Positions 41,955 through 51,261 of a stretch of 63,527 nt of DNA are shown in pieces; positions within the stretch are counted from its first letter, which is position 1, and each line of letters begins with the position of its first letter. The notes under the pieces were generated by a model. That model ran no database searches and was not told where the DNA came from. It was given only the letters and a program-made list of their open reading frames with translations. Source of the DNA: Nanobdellati archaeon (GTDB lineage: Archaea; B1Sed10-29; JAGVWA01); assembly GCA_018304505.1 (NCBI GenBank), contig JAGVWA010000005.1:1-63527 (forward strand). Reading direction: 5' to 3'. Both the position numbers and the translations under genes were made by a program.

Positions 41955-44360
41955 ATGAAGCGCGGCCAGGTTGCACTCGAATACCTAATCATTATTGGCG
42001 TTGTTCTAGCATTCCTTATCCCTATTGTACAACAGTCATTCACGACAACAAAGGCCACTATCCGGCTAGAAAAAACACAATCAAGCTTGCAGGGCCTCGA
42101 GGACGCCATCAACAGCGTTTACGTTTCAGGCCCAGGCAACAAGAAAACAGTCAAGGTGTACATTCCAGAATCGACAATATCCTCGAATGTGGCAAACAAC
42201 ACAATAATCTTGACAGTCAATGAACTTGGCGCAGAGTCTGACATCCTTCTAATAACCAAGACACTGCTCACCGGAAACCTGCCTCAAGAGCCAGGGGAAT
42301 ACAAGATCACTGTAGAGGCACTAGAAAACGGCACGGTCGCGCTCAATTACGTGTCCAGCTTACAGATTTCACCAGAGTACGCAGAAATAACAGTGCTGCC
42401 ACTGATACCTAAAATATACAACTTCTTGCTATACAACCCCTCAGCAGACCAAAGGGCAATCACTAACGTTACAATAACAGGCGAGATAGCTCCATTAGTG
42501 CAAGTCATTTCATTCCCGGAAACAATCGCGCCCGGGGCAACAGAGACCCTGACAATAGAAGTGCTTGCCCCAATAACCGCACCGCCCGGGCAATACAGCG
42601 GAGAGGTTTACGTGACCGGCAACCCGGACTCATTAATGGCCAACATTGCCATAATCGTGCTGCAGACCATCGGCAACATCAGCTTGCAAACCACCGACCC
42701 ATTAAGACAACCAAAATCTAATTTTACACAGGGCGAACTATTGGCGTACAACGTAAACGTGCTAGACCAAACAGGCCAGCCCATGCTTACAAACCAGATC
42801 GACGTGGAAATCCTGGATCCTGCCGGAACCTTAATGTACACAGTGCAAAACGAGACAATTGTCTACGGCGTTTACGAGAACTCTTACTTGATCAGTCAAA
42901 CAGGAACCCCGGGGTACTGGAGTATAACAGCAATAGCCCACGACGCAAACAGCAACATGCAAGCCATGCAAACGTTCTATGTAAACCCAGCAGGCAGCTC
43001 CAACGCGACACTCACATGCAACGACATGTATCCCTATCAAGCACTCGACTTCATGGGCAACGACTTACTAGCTGCAGTTCAAGTATCAGATGACAACCGC
43101 GCACTAATCGACCGCGTTCGTAAAGAGTACACTGGGCTCGAAATTGATCACCCTAACAACTATTTCGCATACTTTGGGGTATCAACTTCATTACAACCGC
43201 AAATGGGCGCAATCGATGCCGACATTTACACCGTCCTAGAGCCACAGATATTCAACAACCTCAGCTACTATGATTTAGTCATTCTGGAAAACCCGGGATT
43301 GTTCGACAGTGAACGGATTCAGGTTGAAAATTTCGTCGCCATGGGCGGCACTATAATAATGTCATCGTACCTCTTGCAAGCAAATATGGCCCCTGTACTT
43401 GGCATTGATTACGACGGCACTGGCGCTCAGACAGCCAGCGTGCTTGAGGTAATGCAGCCAGACCAGTACTTCAACTTCACTGTCGGCTCTACGTACACTG
43501 CAATGAGGGTCGCCAAGGTCACGGACACTTACATCCCTTCTAATGGGACCCTTGATGCACAGAACTTCCGGCAAATCGCCAGATCGCAATCAGGAAACGA
43601 CAACCTCATTGCACGTTGGAACTACGGCAACGGCACGGTGTATTACTTTTCCGAATTCGGCAACCCCGGCGCAGAGTTCAGGGAAAAAACCAAAAACGGC
43701 ATACTGAACATCCTAGGAAAGCTGTACAACAACGGCAAGACCAGGAACATGCAGGCCATGTTTGCCTCTCAAAACCAGGATTTGCTCGTAAACCTAACGC
43801 TCAGAGTAGAGCACCTTGAATCAAACGCGGGCGTTTCACTAAATGCACAGGTTGTCAACAAGACCGCGTCATGCGTATTACCCGGATCAACAACAGAAAC
43901 CACAGCACAGTGCACCCTTGCAGGATTGACTAGCCAAGACCTCGCGAACCTCAAACTGAATTTGTCATTCCCAACGACCATAGCAACAAAACAGTCTGCA
44001 CAAGTTGACAAAGTTTACATTACGGCGTGCAGCCAGCCCCTACTTTTACAAAATTCAGACATACAAAGCATCGGCATAAGCACCAACAGCGACACTTACG
44101 CAGTTGGAGGAACCGTGTTCTACAGCCTGTGGACCCTTGACGAAAATGAAGACCTTGATGATGGCAACCCGATACTCATTGAATTCAAAGACCCCGTGGG
44201 GGTTATTGCGCATAGTAAAATCGTCAACACGACCAACGGCCAATATTCAAGCTCATTCACACTGCCGATAACAGCCCATGTTGGAAAATGGGAAATTAAA
44301 GCCACAACATACAACAACCAGGAAGTGCTAATCGCACAAAGGAAATTCAACGTCAAGTAG
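41955..44360 (+). CDS. large surface protein with class III (pilin-type) signal
   Basis: 801 aa. KRGQVALEYLIIIGVVLAFLIP is a class III signal peptide cut by archaeal prepilin peptidase. It is followed by extracellular beta-sandwich repeats (residues 100-345). Residues about 345-560 form an alpha/beta domain like class I glutamine-amidotransferase/ThuA folds (YYDLVILENPGLFDSERIQVENFVAMGGTIIMSS). More beta domains follow. Far larger than normal pilins (100-200 aa); perhaps a pilus-tip or adhesin subunit. Confidence 0.82.
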   Translation: MKRGQVALEYLIIIGVVLAFLIPIVQQSFTTTKATIRLEKTQSSLQGLEDAINSVYVSGPGNKKTVKVYIPESTISSNVANNTIILTVNELGAESDILLITKTLLTGNLPQEPGEYKITVEALENGTVALNYVSSLQISPEYAEITVLPLIPKIYNFLLYNPSADQRAITNVTITGEIAPLVQVISFPETIAPGATETLTIEVLAPITAPPGQYSGEVYVTGNPDSLMANIAIIVLQTIGNISLQTTDPLRQPKSNFTQGELLAYNVNVLDQTGQPMLTNQIDVEILDPAGTLMYTVQNETIVYGVYENSYLISQTGTPGYWSITAIAHDANSNMQAMQTFYVNPAGSSNATLTCNDMYPYQALDFMGNDLLAAVQVSDDNRALIDRVRKEYTGLEIDHPNNYFAYFGVSTSLQPQMGAIDADIYTVLEPQIFNNLSYYDLVILENPGLFDSERIQVENFVAMGGTIIMSSYLLQANMAPVLGIDYDGTGAQTASVLEVMQPDQYFNFTVGSTYTAMRVAKVTDTYIPSNGTLDAQNFRQIARSQSGNDNLIARWNYGNGTVYYFSEFGNPGAEFREKTKNGILNILGKLYNNGKTRNMQAMFASQNQDLLVNLTLRVEHLESNAGVSLNAQVVNKTASCVLPGSTTETTAQCTLAGLTSQDLANLKLNLSFPTTIATKQSAQVDKVYITACSQPLLLQNSDIQSIGISTNSDTYAVGGTVFYSLWTLDENEDLDDGNPILIEFKDPVGVIAHSKIVNTTNGQYSSSFTLPITAHVGKWEIKATTYNNQEVLIAQRKFNVK

Positions 44361-44371
44361 AAGTGCTAAAA

Positions 44372-44806
44372 ATGCGTGCCATTAAAGGACAGGCAAGCGT
44401 GGAGATACTAGTAATAATCTCACTGTTATCCCTGATTTTCCTACTAATGACAAACCACGGGATACAAATGAAAAACGAGGTTCAACAAACCCGAAACCTA
44501 ATCACGTTTGAAAAGAAGTGCATTGTTTTAAGTGAAATCATCACGAGTCTCATGAACGCGCAGGAAAACACCAGCCTCATTACCGTAATGACAGGCCACA
44601 CTGACATATATCCCAATGGCGAATCGAAAATTGGGGATGAAGAGTGCAATGTGCCAGGAGTATTCAATGCAACGTACACCCTGCTAGAAGGAAGCCACGC
44701 CAAATTCCAAAAGTCGAACGACAAAATCATCATTAGCGTGCTAAACGCTGGCCAGGAAGACATCGGCCTTGGTGATGGCATTGAGAGAGGATACCATGAA
44801 ATCTAA
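44372..44806 (+). CDS. minor pilin-like protein
   Basis: 144 aa with class III signal IKGQASVEILVIISLLSLIFLLM and a beta-rich extracellular part containing two Cys. Start at ATG 44372, 11 nt after the 801-aa gene. Likely a minor pilus subunit. Confidence 0.8.
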   Translation: MRAIKGQASVEILVIISLLSLIFLLMTNHGIQMKNEVQQTRNLITFEKKCIVLSEIITSLMNAQENTSLITVMTGHTDIYPNGESKIGDEECNVPGVFNATYTLLEGSHAKFQKSNDKIIISVLNAGQEDIGLGDGIERGYHEI

Positions 44807-45281
44807 AGGGCAGGCCCTGTCAGTAGAACTCACAGCCACGAGTTTAATATTCATTTTTCTGCTATCAGCAATCTACGTTTCGTGGAACAATACAGCCCTG
44901 TCGCTGGACGAACGGTACCTTGAAACCAAGTTCCTGTCAATATCAAACCAGGTTGCTGAACAGCTCATCAGCAATCAGGGACTCCCCACTGATTGGCAAG
45001 ACAATCCAGAAAACGCAACCCTCATCGGCTTGAACAAGAACTTTCAAGAAATCTCAAGAGAAAAACTCCTCGCGCTCATAGCGTTTGCAAACAATGACTA
45101 CCCGGCTACAAAGGAATTGCTGAATACGCAAGGCTTCGACTACATTCTCACTGTTAGGCGCCAGGGCGCAATAATCGCACAGGCAGGGCGACCAGCGGGC
45201 CATGACATCATCGTTACAAGGAGGACCATAATATATGAAAACGCGACCGCGACACTCGATGTCGGGATACACTCATCGTAA
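44796..45281 (+). CDS. minor pilin-like protein
   Basis: 161 aa with KSKGQALSVELTATSLIFIFLLSAIYV, a class III-like signal. Overlaps the previous gene by 11 nt. The C-terminal part is beta-rich. Confidence 0.78.
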   Translation: MKSKGQALSVELTATSLIFIFLLSAIYVSWNNTALSLDERYLETKFLSISNQVAEQLISNQGLPTDWQDNPENATLIGLNKNFQEISREKLLALIAFANNDYPATKELLNTQGFDYILTVRRQGAIIAQAGRPAGHDIIVTRRTIIYENATATLDVGIHSS

Positions 45282-45708
45282 AACAAGGGGGTTCGTGCTG
45301 TCCCTGGACGTGCTCCTAGCCTTCATTATAGTACTGACTATACTCTCATCCACCAATCAGATGATGCAAGATAGCGACCTCACCAAAACGCGTGAGGCCG
45401 TCGCCATGTCAAACAAGGCCAACGATGCAATGTCCATACTGCTGAAAAAAGGCACCCTCGAGACATTAAACCAGGGGATGCTTAATCAGGAGCTTCAAGG
45501 CATAATGGACAGCTCAGACAACTGGAGACTAATCATTTCACAGCACCAGCCCCCTAACTTCGAGGCGTCCTTCAGGCTTGAAACTGGACAGGCCACCACC
45601 CCACCATCAACATCCGCATCAGCAACAAGAACGTTCATCATCACGACAAACACGACAGACACGTACTACACCGCCCAGTTACGGGTATGGAAAACGGAGA
45701 TACAATGA
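45235..45708 (+). CDS. minor pilin-like protein
   Basis: 157 aa. KTRGFVLSLDVLLAFIIVLTILS is a pilin-like hydrophobic N-helix after a basic, Arg/Lys-rich head. GGAGGACC gives the ribosome-binding site. Thr/Ser-rich C-terminal half. Overlaps its upstream neighbour by 47 nt. Confidence 0.75.
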   Translation: MKTRPRHSMSGYTHRKTRGFVLSLDVLLAFIIVLTILSSTNQMMQDSDLTKTREAVAMSNKANDAMSILLKKGTLETLNQGMLNQELQGIMDSSDNWRLIISQHQPPNFEASFRLETGQATTPPSTSASATRTFIITTNTTDTYYTAQLRVWKTEIQ

Positions 45709-46502
45709 AACGCGGCGTGCTTTATTCACTGTCATTGGCCATAATCGGCACCATCCTAATTAGCCTCGCAGCCACGTCCAATGGGCTCACCACAAACAAA
45801 AGCCACGCCAGTGAACTGCTACAGAAAATAAACCAGGAACACGCCAACATACAACTTGACTTCGAAACCATGCTCAAGAACAATTACTATCACAGCATCA
45901 CGAATCGAAACAACCTCCTAACAATAGAAGAGGAATTCAACTCCAGGTCAATGCCAAGCCAAAATTTACGAAACCGGCTGGATGCTTACAACAGCTTCCT
46001 GCAAACCACATCACAGGTGAACACGTCAATCGACACAACAACCATGACGAGCCCCGCAACATTCCAAATAGCGCCATACGGAATGATGTATACACGCAAT
46101 AGTTCATCAACGAAAATAAAAAACATCGAAAACATATCCGCGATATGGCTGGGAATCAACTTCGACAACAACACTGTAACTGGAATCGAAAACTCGACAA
46201 ACCCGGGCAGCATGGCCTTTACCCTAACAGTGGCCGAAAAATATAACGTCATAGCGGAACTGAACTTCAACATAGACCCAGACATGAACAACAACATCAC
46301 GATAAACCTCAACAACGGCTACGTTAGGATATACATAAAAACAATGGAACTAGAAATCACAGACTTAAAACCAGGAACCAGGACGCTGATTCAGCTCACC
46401 CCAACGTTGTTTCAGGGAATAATTATAAAGTCAGAAGCCGTGACAAACGCACAACACGAGAACATAAACATGTCCACAGTGCTCTGGACTGAAATCACCT
46501 GA
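45705..46502 (+). CDS. minor pilin-like / secreted protein
   Basis: 265 aa. KRGVLYSLSLAIIGTILISLAA forms the N-terminal hydrophobic helix; the rest is Asn/Thr-rich and beta-structured, suited to the cell surface. Four-base overlap with the previous gene. Family not recognised. Confidence 0.72.
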   Translation: MKRGVLYSLSLAIIGTILISLAATSNGLTTNKSHASELLQKINQEHANIQLDFETMLKNNYYHSITNRNNLLTIEEEFNSRSMPSQNLRNRLDAYNSFLQTTSQVNTSIDTTTMTSPATFQIAPYGMMYTRNSSSTKIKNIENISAIWLGINFDNNTVTGIENSTNPGSMAFTLTVAEKYNVIAELNFNIDPDMNNNITINLNNGYVRIYIKTMELEITDLKPGTRTLIQLTPTLFQGIIIKSEAVTNAQHENINMSTVLWTEIT

Positions 46503-46512
46503 GTGAATTAAA

Positions 46513-47370
46513 ATGAAGGACAACCTCATCGAAGAAATACTACACAAGATCGGCATCGGGAAGGCCACAAAAAAGGAAACTGAGCAGCTTACGCTTGTTT
46601 ATGGACTCCCGACAAAAATAATGAGGCAGAGAAAAAAACTCAGAATGTCGCGGCGTGAACTCGCCAACAAGATCGGCACACTAGAAAGCGTAATAAGGGG
46701 GCTGGAGGAAGCACGTATAATCCCCGAAAAAGACGCAGTCCTAGACCTAGAAAAAGCCCTGGGAATTCCGCTCTACACCGAACACAAGCACGTCATACAG
46801 AAAATGAAAAGGCACCATGCGAAAGTCCAAAAGAAAATCCTAACCACCAAATACATGGACAAGCTCGAAACCAAGTTCTTTCCCAAAATCCGGGAAAAAT
46901 ACAAGGAAAAAGCCCGCCGGGCAAACACCCGTACCAAGACAGAGCCAACCAAAAAAACTGAAAAGAAAAAAACCCCAGCAAGAAAGGGCACAGCAAAACG
47001 GGCCAAACCGAAATCCCTGGCAGTCAAAAAAACTACACGCAAAAAACGAGTGCCTCACGCGCCCGCACCGAAACAGAACGCAGACATACAAAAGAAGCTC
47101 ATAAAAGGCATTCATGACACACTCGACATGCTGGCTGAACGCAACGCCGCAACTTCTTTAAAAAACGTGGCTTCTGCACTCGATGTCACTCAACAAGAAG
47201 TGATAGAAGAAATTGGGAACGTCATAACGCAAGATGACTTTAAAATGCCAAAAGGAACCAGCATCCTAATCGAAGGACCCATAGAATCACAAAAAGAAAC
47301 CTTCACACAAGAAATCATACAACACCACCTAGCCCGTAATAAACCGATTTTTGTCAGGCGAAGAACGTGA
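46513..47370 (+). CDS. HTH protein with degenerate KaiC-like N-lobe (first frame of a broken gene)
   Basis: 285 aa. Xre-type helix-turn-helix at residues 35-85 (MRQRKKLRMSRRELANKIGTLES), like MBF1 C-terminal domains; a Lys/Arg/Thr/Pro-rich linker (135-185); then SILIEGPIESQKETFTQEIIQHHLA. This last part has the shape of a KaiC Walker A strand-loop-helix but with GxxxSQKE, so ATP binding is probably lost. The frame ends soon after a TTTTT run at 47348-47352. Dropping one T joins it to the next frame. Confidence 0.75.
   Translation: MKDNLIEEILHKIGIGKATKKETEQLTLVYGLPTKIMRQRKKLRMSRRELANKIGTLESVIRGLEEARIIPEKDAVLDLEKALGIPLYTEHKHVIQKMKRHHAKVQKKILTTKYMDKLETKFFPKIREKYKEKARRANTRTKTEPTKKTEKKKTPARKGTAKRAKPKSLAVKKTTRKKRVPHAPAPKQNADIQKKLIKGIHDTLDMLAERNAATSLKNVASALDVTQQEVIEEIGNVITQDDFKMPKGTSILIEGPIESQKETFTQEIIQHHLARNKPIFVRRRT
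47224..47334 (+). repeat. R1 direct repeat, copy A (copy B at 47939-48049)
   Basis: About 111 bp encoding ITQDDFKMPKGTSILIEGP and the next 17 residues is repeated 715 bp downstream with only one or two base differences. Both copies are followed within 20 bp by a break of reading frame. Confidence 0.9.
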
Positions 47371-48109
47371 TGAAGCAGTCCGATTCATTAGCGCGAACAT
47401 CGACAAAATGAAAAGGAAAAACACAACGTCAATATTTTTGCTCCATTCCTCGATCGTTGACTCCAGACAACTAGCGTCAATAGAAACGCTTTTCGACGCA
47501 GTCATAACTTTCGAAACAAAACAGAATACGCGCGGCGAAGTCGAAAGCTACTACAAAATCAAAAGATTCAAAGGCCTAAACATCAAACCCCAACTGAAAA
47601 AATACAAGCCGCGGATTCTGCAAAAACAGACCGAACAAAAAATGCAGGAAACACCGCACGAAAATATTGTAACCCCCCCCAAACCGATTCAGAAAGCACG
47701 AGAAAAAGCGCCTCCACTAGAGATCCCCATACAAAGTTACACGTCCGGGGGAATACCAAAAGACATACCAAACGGCCTACAATCAGTTGATGACCAAGTC
47801 AGGGAAATACGCCAAGAAATCAGGGAAGAAAAACTCGTCGGCAACATAGACAAACTCCTCTCCGTCCTATCCCAAAAATCAGAAATCAACCTCAGCAAGA
47901 GCACGGAACAGGAGATCGTTGAGGAAATCGGAAACCTGATAACGCAAGACGACTTTAAAATGCCAAAAGGAACCAGCATCCTAATCGAAGGACCCATAGA
48001 ATCACAAAAAGAAACCTTCACACAAGAAATCATACAACACCACCTAGCCAAACCGAAACGTACAACATCAAAGACAACGGTCTCGTGCTGGCCCCCGCAG
48101 GCGAGATAA
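47351..48109 (+). CDS. KaiC-like C-lobe plus second N-lobe (middle frame of a broken gene)
   Basis: The frame opens with no convincing start codon (first possible TTG). It reads a KaiC-like C-lobe (TTSIFLLHSS, IETLFDAVITFETK, YYKIKRFKGLNIK), a Gln/Pro/Lys linker, a helical segment, then the R1 copy (SILIEGPIESQKETFTQEI), and ends shortly after. Adding one A at 48050-48052 joins it to the next frame. The distance between lobes is only 32 codons, too short for an intact domain. Best viewed as part of one gene spanning 46513-48822. Confidence 0.6.
   Translation: MSGEERDEAVRFISANIDKMKRKNTTSIFLLHSSIVDSRQLASIETLFDAVITFETKQNTRGEVESYYKIKRFKGLNIKPQLKKYKPRILQKQTEQKMQETPHENIVTPPKPIQKAREKAPPLEIPIQSYTSGGIPKDIPNGLQSVDDQVREIRQEIREEKLVGNIDKLLSVLSQKSEINLSKSTEQEIVEEIGNLITQDDFKMPKGTSILIEGPIESQKETFTQEIIQHHLAKPKRTTSKTTVSCWPPQAR
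47510..47612 (+). repeat. R2 direct repeat, copy A (copy B at 48346-48448)
   Basis: About 103 bp encoding FETKQN(T/A)RGEVESYYKIKR and GLNIKPQLKKYKP is repeated 836 bp downstream almost identically. The R1-to-R2 interval is 121 bp shorter in the first unit than in the second, so the units carry deletions of different size. Confidence 0.9.
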
Positions 48110-48822
48110 ACGAAACTAACCTGACAATATCAGAGCAAGTCTCTGAAGACCCTGTGCTCTTAGTGGCGAACGTTCTCAACGTCTTGCTCCCTAAGTACAA
48201 CATAGAGGAAATAACAAAATTCACGTCCTACAACTTAAGCAAGCTAAAAAAGTCCGCGATAACTTCCATCTTCACCCTAGATGACGAAATAACTTCGGTA
48301 GGCGAAAAGAGCGCACTCGAGACCTTGTTTGATGCGATCATCAGCTTCGAAACAAAACAAAATGCGCGCGGCGAAGTCGAAAGCTACTACAAAATCAAAA
48401 GATTCAAAGGCCTAAACATCAAACCCCAACTGAAAAAATACAAGCCGCAAACCCATATGGCCAAGACTAAAAAGGACGCCGAAAAACCACTAGAAGCCCC
48501 TTTAGTTGTTGAGGGCCTCGCGCCAGAATCAGCATCGATATCCCCAACACTCATGATGAAACTTCCGGCAAAAATCAGGAAAGAACCAGAAGAAAAAAAG
48601 CAATACCCGCAGGAAGTAGAAACAATTAAAATAACAACCGGGTTAGACCAACTATACCAGGTTATCCGAGACAAAAAGACAATCAGGATAGACGCCGCAG
48701 CAAAGGCACTGCAAGTTGATGAGGGCACGATCGAAACCTGGGCAAACATACTGGAAAAGCAAAACCTCGTCAAAATAAGGTACCCATCGTTTGGGAAAAC
48801 TATAATAAGCGTGATAAGATGA
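48085..48822 (+). CDS. KaiC-like C-lobe with C-terminal winged helix (last frame of a broken gene)
   Basis: Read from before the first in-frame start, it gives ETYNIKDNGLVLAPAGEINE, SKLKKSAITSIFTLDDEIT, LETLFDAIISFETK and YYKIKRFKGLNIK, a KaiC-like C-lobe. This is followed by a linker and a winged helix (TGLDQLYQVIRDKKTIRIDAAAKALQVDEGTIETWANILEKQNLV) of the type found before archaeal pilus ATPases. Overlaps tadA by 4 nt. If expressed alone it would be a wHTH protein. Confidence 0.65.
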   Translation: MLAPAGEINETNLTISEQVSEDPVLLVANVLNVLLPKYNIEEITKFTSYNLSKLKKSAITSIFTLDDEITSVGEKSALETLFDAIISFETKQNARGEVESYYKIKRFKGLNIKPQLKKYKPQTHMAKTKKDAEKPLEAPLVVEGLAPESASISPTLMMKLPAKIRKEPEEKKQYPQEVETIKITTGLDQLYQVIRDKKTIRIDAAAKALQVDEGTIETWANILEKQNLVKIRYPSFGKTIISVIR

Positions 48823-50378
48823 CTGTAATAGATGCATATGAAATACAAGATGGTGAACTAAAAAGCCGCGTAGAGATAACAGAAAACGAGGACTTCGTAA
48901 AACGATACAATCTATCGGCCCTCCGGATCGACATCGGAACCAGGGCCCTGCTTGACGAAATTAAGGGAGAACTCATCTCTACCGTAACGTTGCAATCCGT
49001 AGAAATAATAGATCCAAACAAGCTGCAGGAAATCAAAAACAAATTCTATGACCAAATAGTCGCAATGCTGCAGCGAAAGGTCCCGGGCCTTCCAGAAAAA
49101 GAAACGTCCCTCCTTGTACGCTTCTTGCTCAATGAAATGCTCGGCCTCGGAGAACTGGAACTCCTACTGAAAGATGACTACCTCGAAGACATCGCCATAA
49201 ATACCTCCACAGAGCCCGTCTGGGCATACCACAGAAAACACGGCTGGCTCAAGACCAACATTGTGGTGCCTACTGAAGAGGACATCAAAAACTATGCAGG
49301 CATAATCGCTAGACGAGTAGGCAGGCAGATCACGAACCTCAACCCCTTGTTAGATGCTCATTTAGTGACACAGGAAAGGGCCAACGCCGTCCTTAACCCT
49401 ATTTCGAGCAAGGGCAACCTAATCACCATTAGGAAGTTCGCAAAGGAACCATGGACAATAACAGACTTCATTAACAACCGTACGCTGAATTCAGAAGTAG
49501 CAGCACTCCTATGGCAGGCAATCCAATACGAACTCAACATACTCGTCAGTGGAGGCACGGGCTCTGGAAAGACGTCAATGCTCAGCGTACTGTTGCCATT
49601 CATTCAGCCAAACCAACGCATCGTTTCAATTGAAGACACACGCGAAATCCAGCTGCCAAAATTCCTGTTCTGGTCGCCACTAACGACAAGGCCACCGAAT
49701 ATTGACAAGCGCGGCGAGATCACGATGCTTGACTTAATGATCAACTCCCTTAGAATGCGGCCAGACAGGATCGTTGTTGGAGAAATAAGAAGAGAACGGG
49801 AAGCAGAAACACTGTTCGAGGCCATGCATACTGGCCACGCGGTATACGCCACACTGCACGCAGACACCATAGACCAAACAATAAATCGGCTGAAGAACCC
49901 ACCAATCAATATACACCCCTCGCTCCTTGGTGCCATCGACCTAAACCTTGTCATGTTCAGGGACAGGCGAAGCGGCATACGCAGACTGCTACAACTCGGC
50001 ACTTACAACGTTTCTGAAAGAACCGACGTATCACAAGTGAGGGCCAATGTGCTGTACAAATGGAATCCAACAGACGATGCACTTGAACCCACAATAAAAG
50101 CAAAATCAACAGCCATACAAAACAAAATCAGGACATATACAAGCCTGACAGAACAAGAGCTTAACGACGACCTAGCGCAAAAACAGGCGATCCTCAACTG
50201 GCTAGTGAAAAACAACACGCGAAAAGTGGATGACATTGGAAGGCTAATAGCGGAGTATTATCTGGACCCCTCCGTAATCGAAACAGCTGCAAACAAAAAT
50301 AAGCCCCCTGAAGAGCTCTTGACACAAACTGGCAGAGTGGAGACTGGAGAAAAGCCCATGGGAGCGAAGAAGAAATGA
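48819..50378 (+). CDS. tadA: type IV pilus assembly ATPase (TadA/FlaI/VirB11-like)
   Basis: 519 aa secretion ATPase. LVRFLLNEMLGLGELELLL, Walker A SGGTGSGKTSML, Asp box SIEDTREIQLP, Walker B RPDRIVVGEIRREREAETLFEAMHTGH and the His box ATLHADTIDQT. Powers pilin polymerisation from the cytosolic face. Four-base overlaps both ways show an operon with TadC proteins. Confidence 0.95.
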   Translation: MTVIDAYEIQDGELKSRVEITENEDFVKRYNLSALRIDIGTRALLDEIKGELISTVTLQSVEIIDPNKLQEIKNKFYDQIVAMLQRKVPGLPEKETSLLVRFLLNEMLGLGELELLLKDDYLEDIAINTSTEPVWAYHRKHGWLKTNIVVPTEEDIKNYAGIIARRVGRQITNLNPLLDAHLVTQERANAVLNPISSKGNLITIRKFAKEPWTITDFINNRTLNSEVAALLWQAIQYELNILVSGGTGSGKTSMLSVLLPFIQPNQRIVSIEDTREIQLPKFLFWSPLTTRPPNIDKRGEITMLDLMINSLRMRPDRIVVGEIRREREAETLFEAMHTGHAVYATLHADTIDQTINRLKNPPINIHPSLLGAIDLNLVMFRDRRSGIRRLLQLGTYNVSERTDVSQVRANVLYKWNPTDDALEPTIKAKSTAIQNKIRTYTSLTEQELNDDLAQKQAILNWLVKNNTRKVDDIGRLIAEYYLDPSVIETAANKNKPPEELLTQTGRVETGEKPMGAKKK

Positions 50379-51256
50379 TAATGATTCCATTCCTGCCGCT
50401 GCCATACAAGGTAACATTGGAACTCTCCAGGTTCCTGAGGCCAGCAGCGCAACGAATAGCATTTCTTTTTCCGGGCCTCGGAATGCAACTCAAACAAGCC
50501 GAGGTCGACATTCCAGCAACATCGTACCTGTCGATCGTTGTGTTCTCGTTCAGTGCCTTTAGCATTTTCTTTGCCGCTTTTTTTCTCCTGGTAGGATACT
50601 TCGCAGCATCACGCCAACTCTTACAACTGAGCCCACTGCTCGGTATAGGCATAGGCATTCTTGTGAGCCTCCAGCAGCTCGCATATCCCAAGATAATCAT
50701 TATACGCAAAGGACGCGGTGTTGACAGGAACTTAGTGTTTGCGCTGCGCAACCTGCTAATACAAATGAAGAGCGGCGTGCCCATGTTCGACGGCATCAAT
50801 GACATTGCAAAAGCAGACCACGGAGAACTATCAACAGAATTCGCCAAAGCTGTAAAAAAAATCGCTACTGGGGAACCCCCAGAAATGGTTTTTGAAGACC
50901 TAAGCAAAAACAACCCAAGTCCTTATTTGAGAAAGGTGCTGTGGCAACTATCAGACAGCCTCAAATCAGGCGGCGACATAACAACAACACTAGAGGAGAT
51001 AGTCGATAACCTGACAAAAGAACAATCAATACAAGTGAAAAAGTTTTCGTCTGTGCTAAACCCGATTATACTGATGTACATGATGATCGCCGTCATCGTC
51101 CCCTCCCTTGGAGTGAGCTTCCTTGTTGTGTTTTCCAGCTTTCCCGCCCTGAACATCACGGAATTCACGTTCACGGTACTCCTAGGCGTCATTACATTAA
51201 TTCAATTCATGTTCCTCGGTTCAGTGAGGTCGGCCACGCCGAAACTGTTAAGGTGA
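50375..51256 (+). CDS. tadC: pilus assembly membrane protein TadC/FlaJ-like (1)
   Basis: 293 aa. Membrane segments near 45-75 and 80-100, then the T2SSF domain (VFALRNLLIQMKSGVPMFDGINDIA, LRKVLWQLSDSLKSGGDITTTLEEI) and two C-terminal membrane segments. Platform protein for the pilus ATPase. Confidence 0.92.
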   Translation: MIMIPFLPLPYKVTLELSRFLRPAAQRIAFLFPGLGMQLKQAEVDIPATSYLSIVVFSFSAFSIFFAAFFLLVGYFAASRQLLQLSPLLGIGIGILVSLQQLAYPKIIIIRKGRGVDRNLVFALRNLLIQMKSGVPMFDGINDIAKADHGELSTEFAKAVKKIATGEPPEMVFEDLSKNNPSPYLRKVLWQLSDSLKSGGDITTTLEEIVDNLTKEQSIQVKKFSSVLNPIILMYMMIAVIVPSLGVSFLVVFSSFPALNITEFTFTVLLGVITLIQFMFLGSVRSATPKLLR

Positions 51257-51261
51257 AACCA

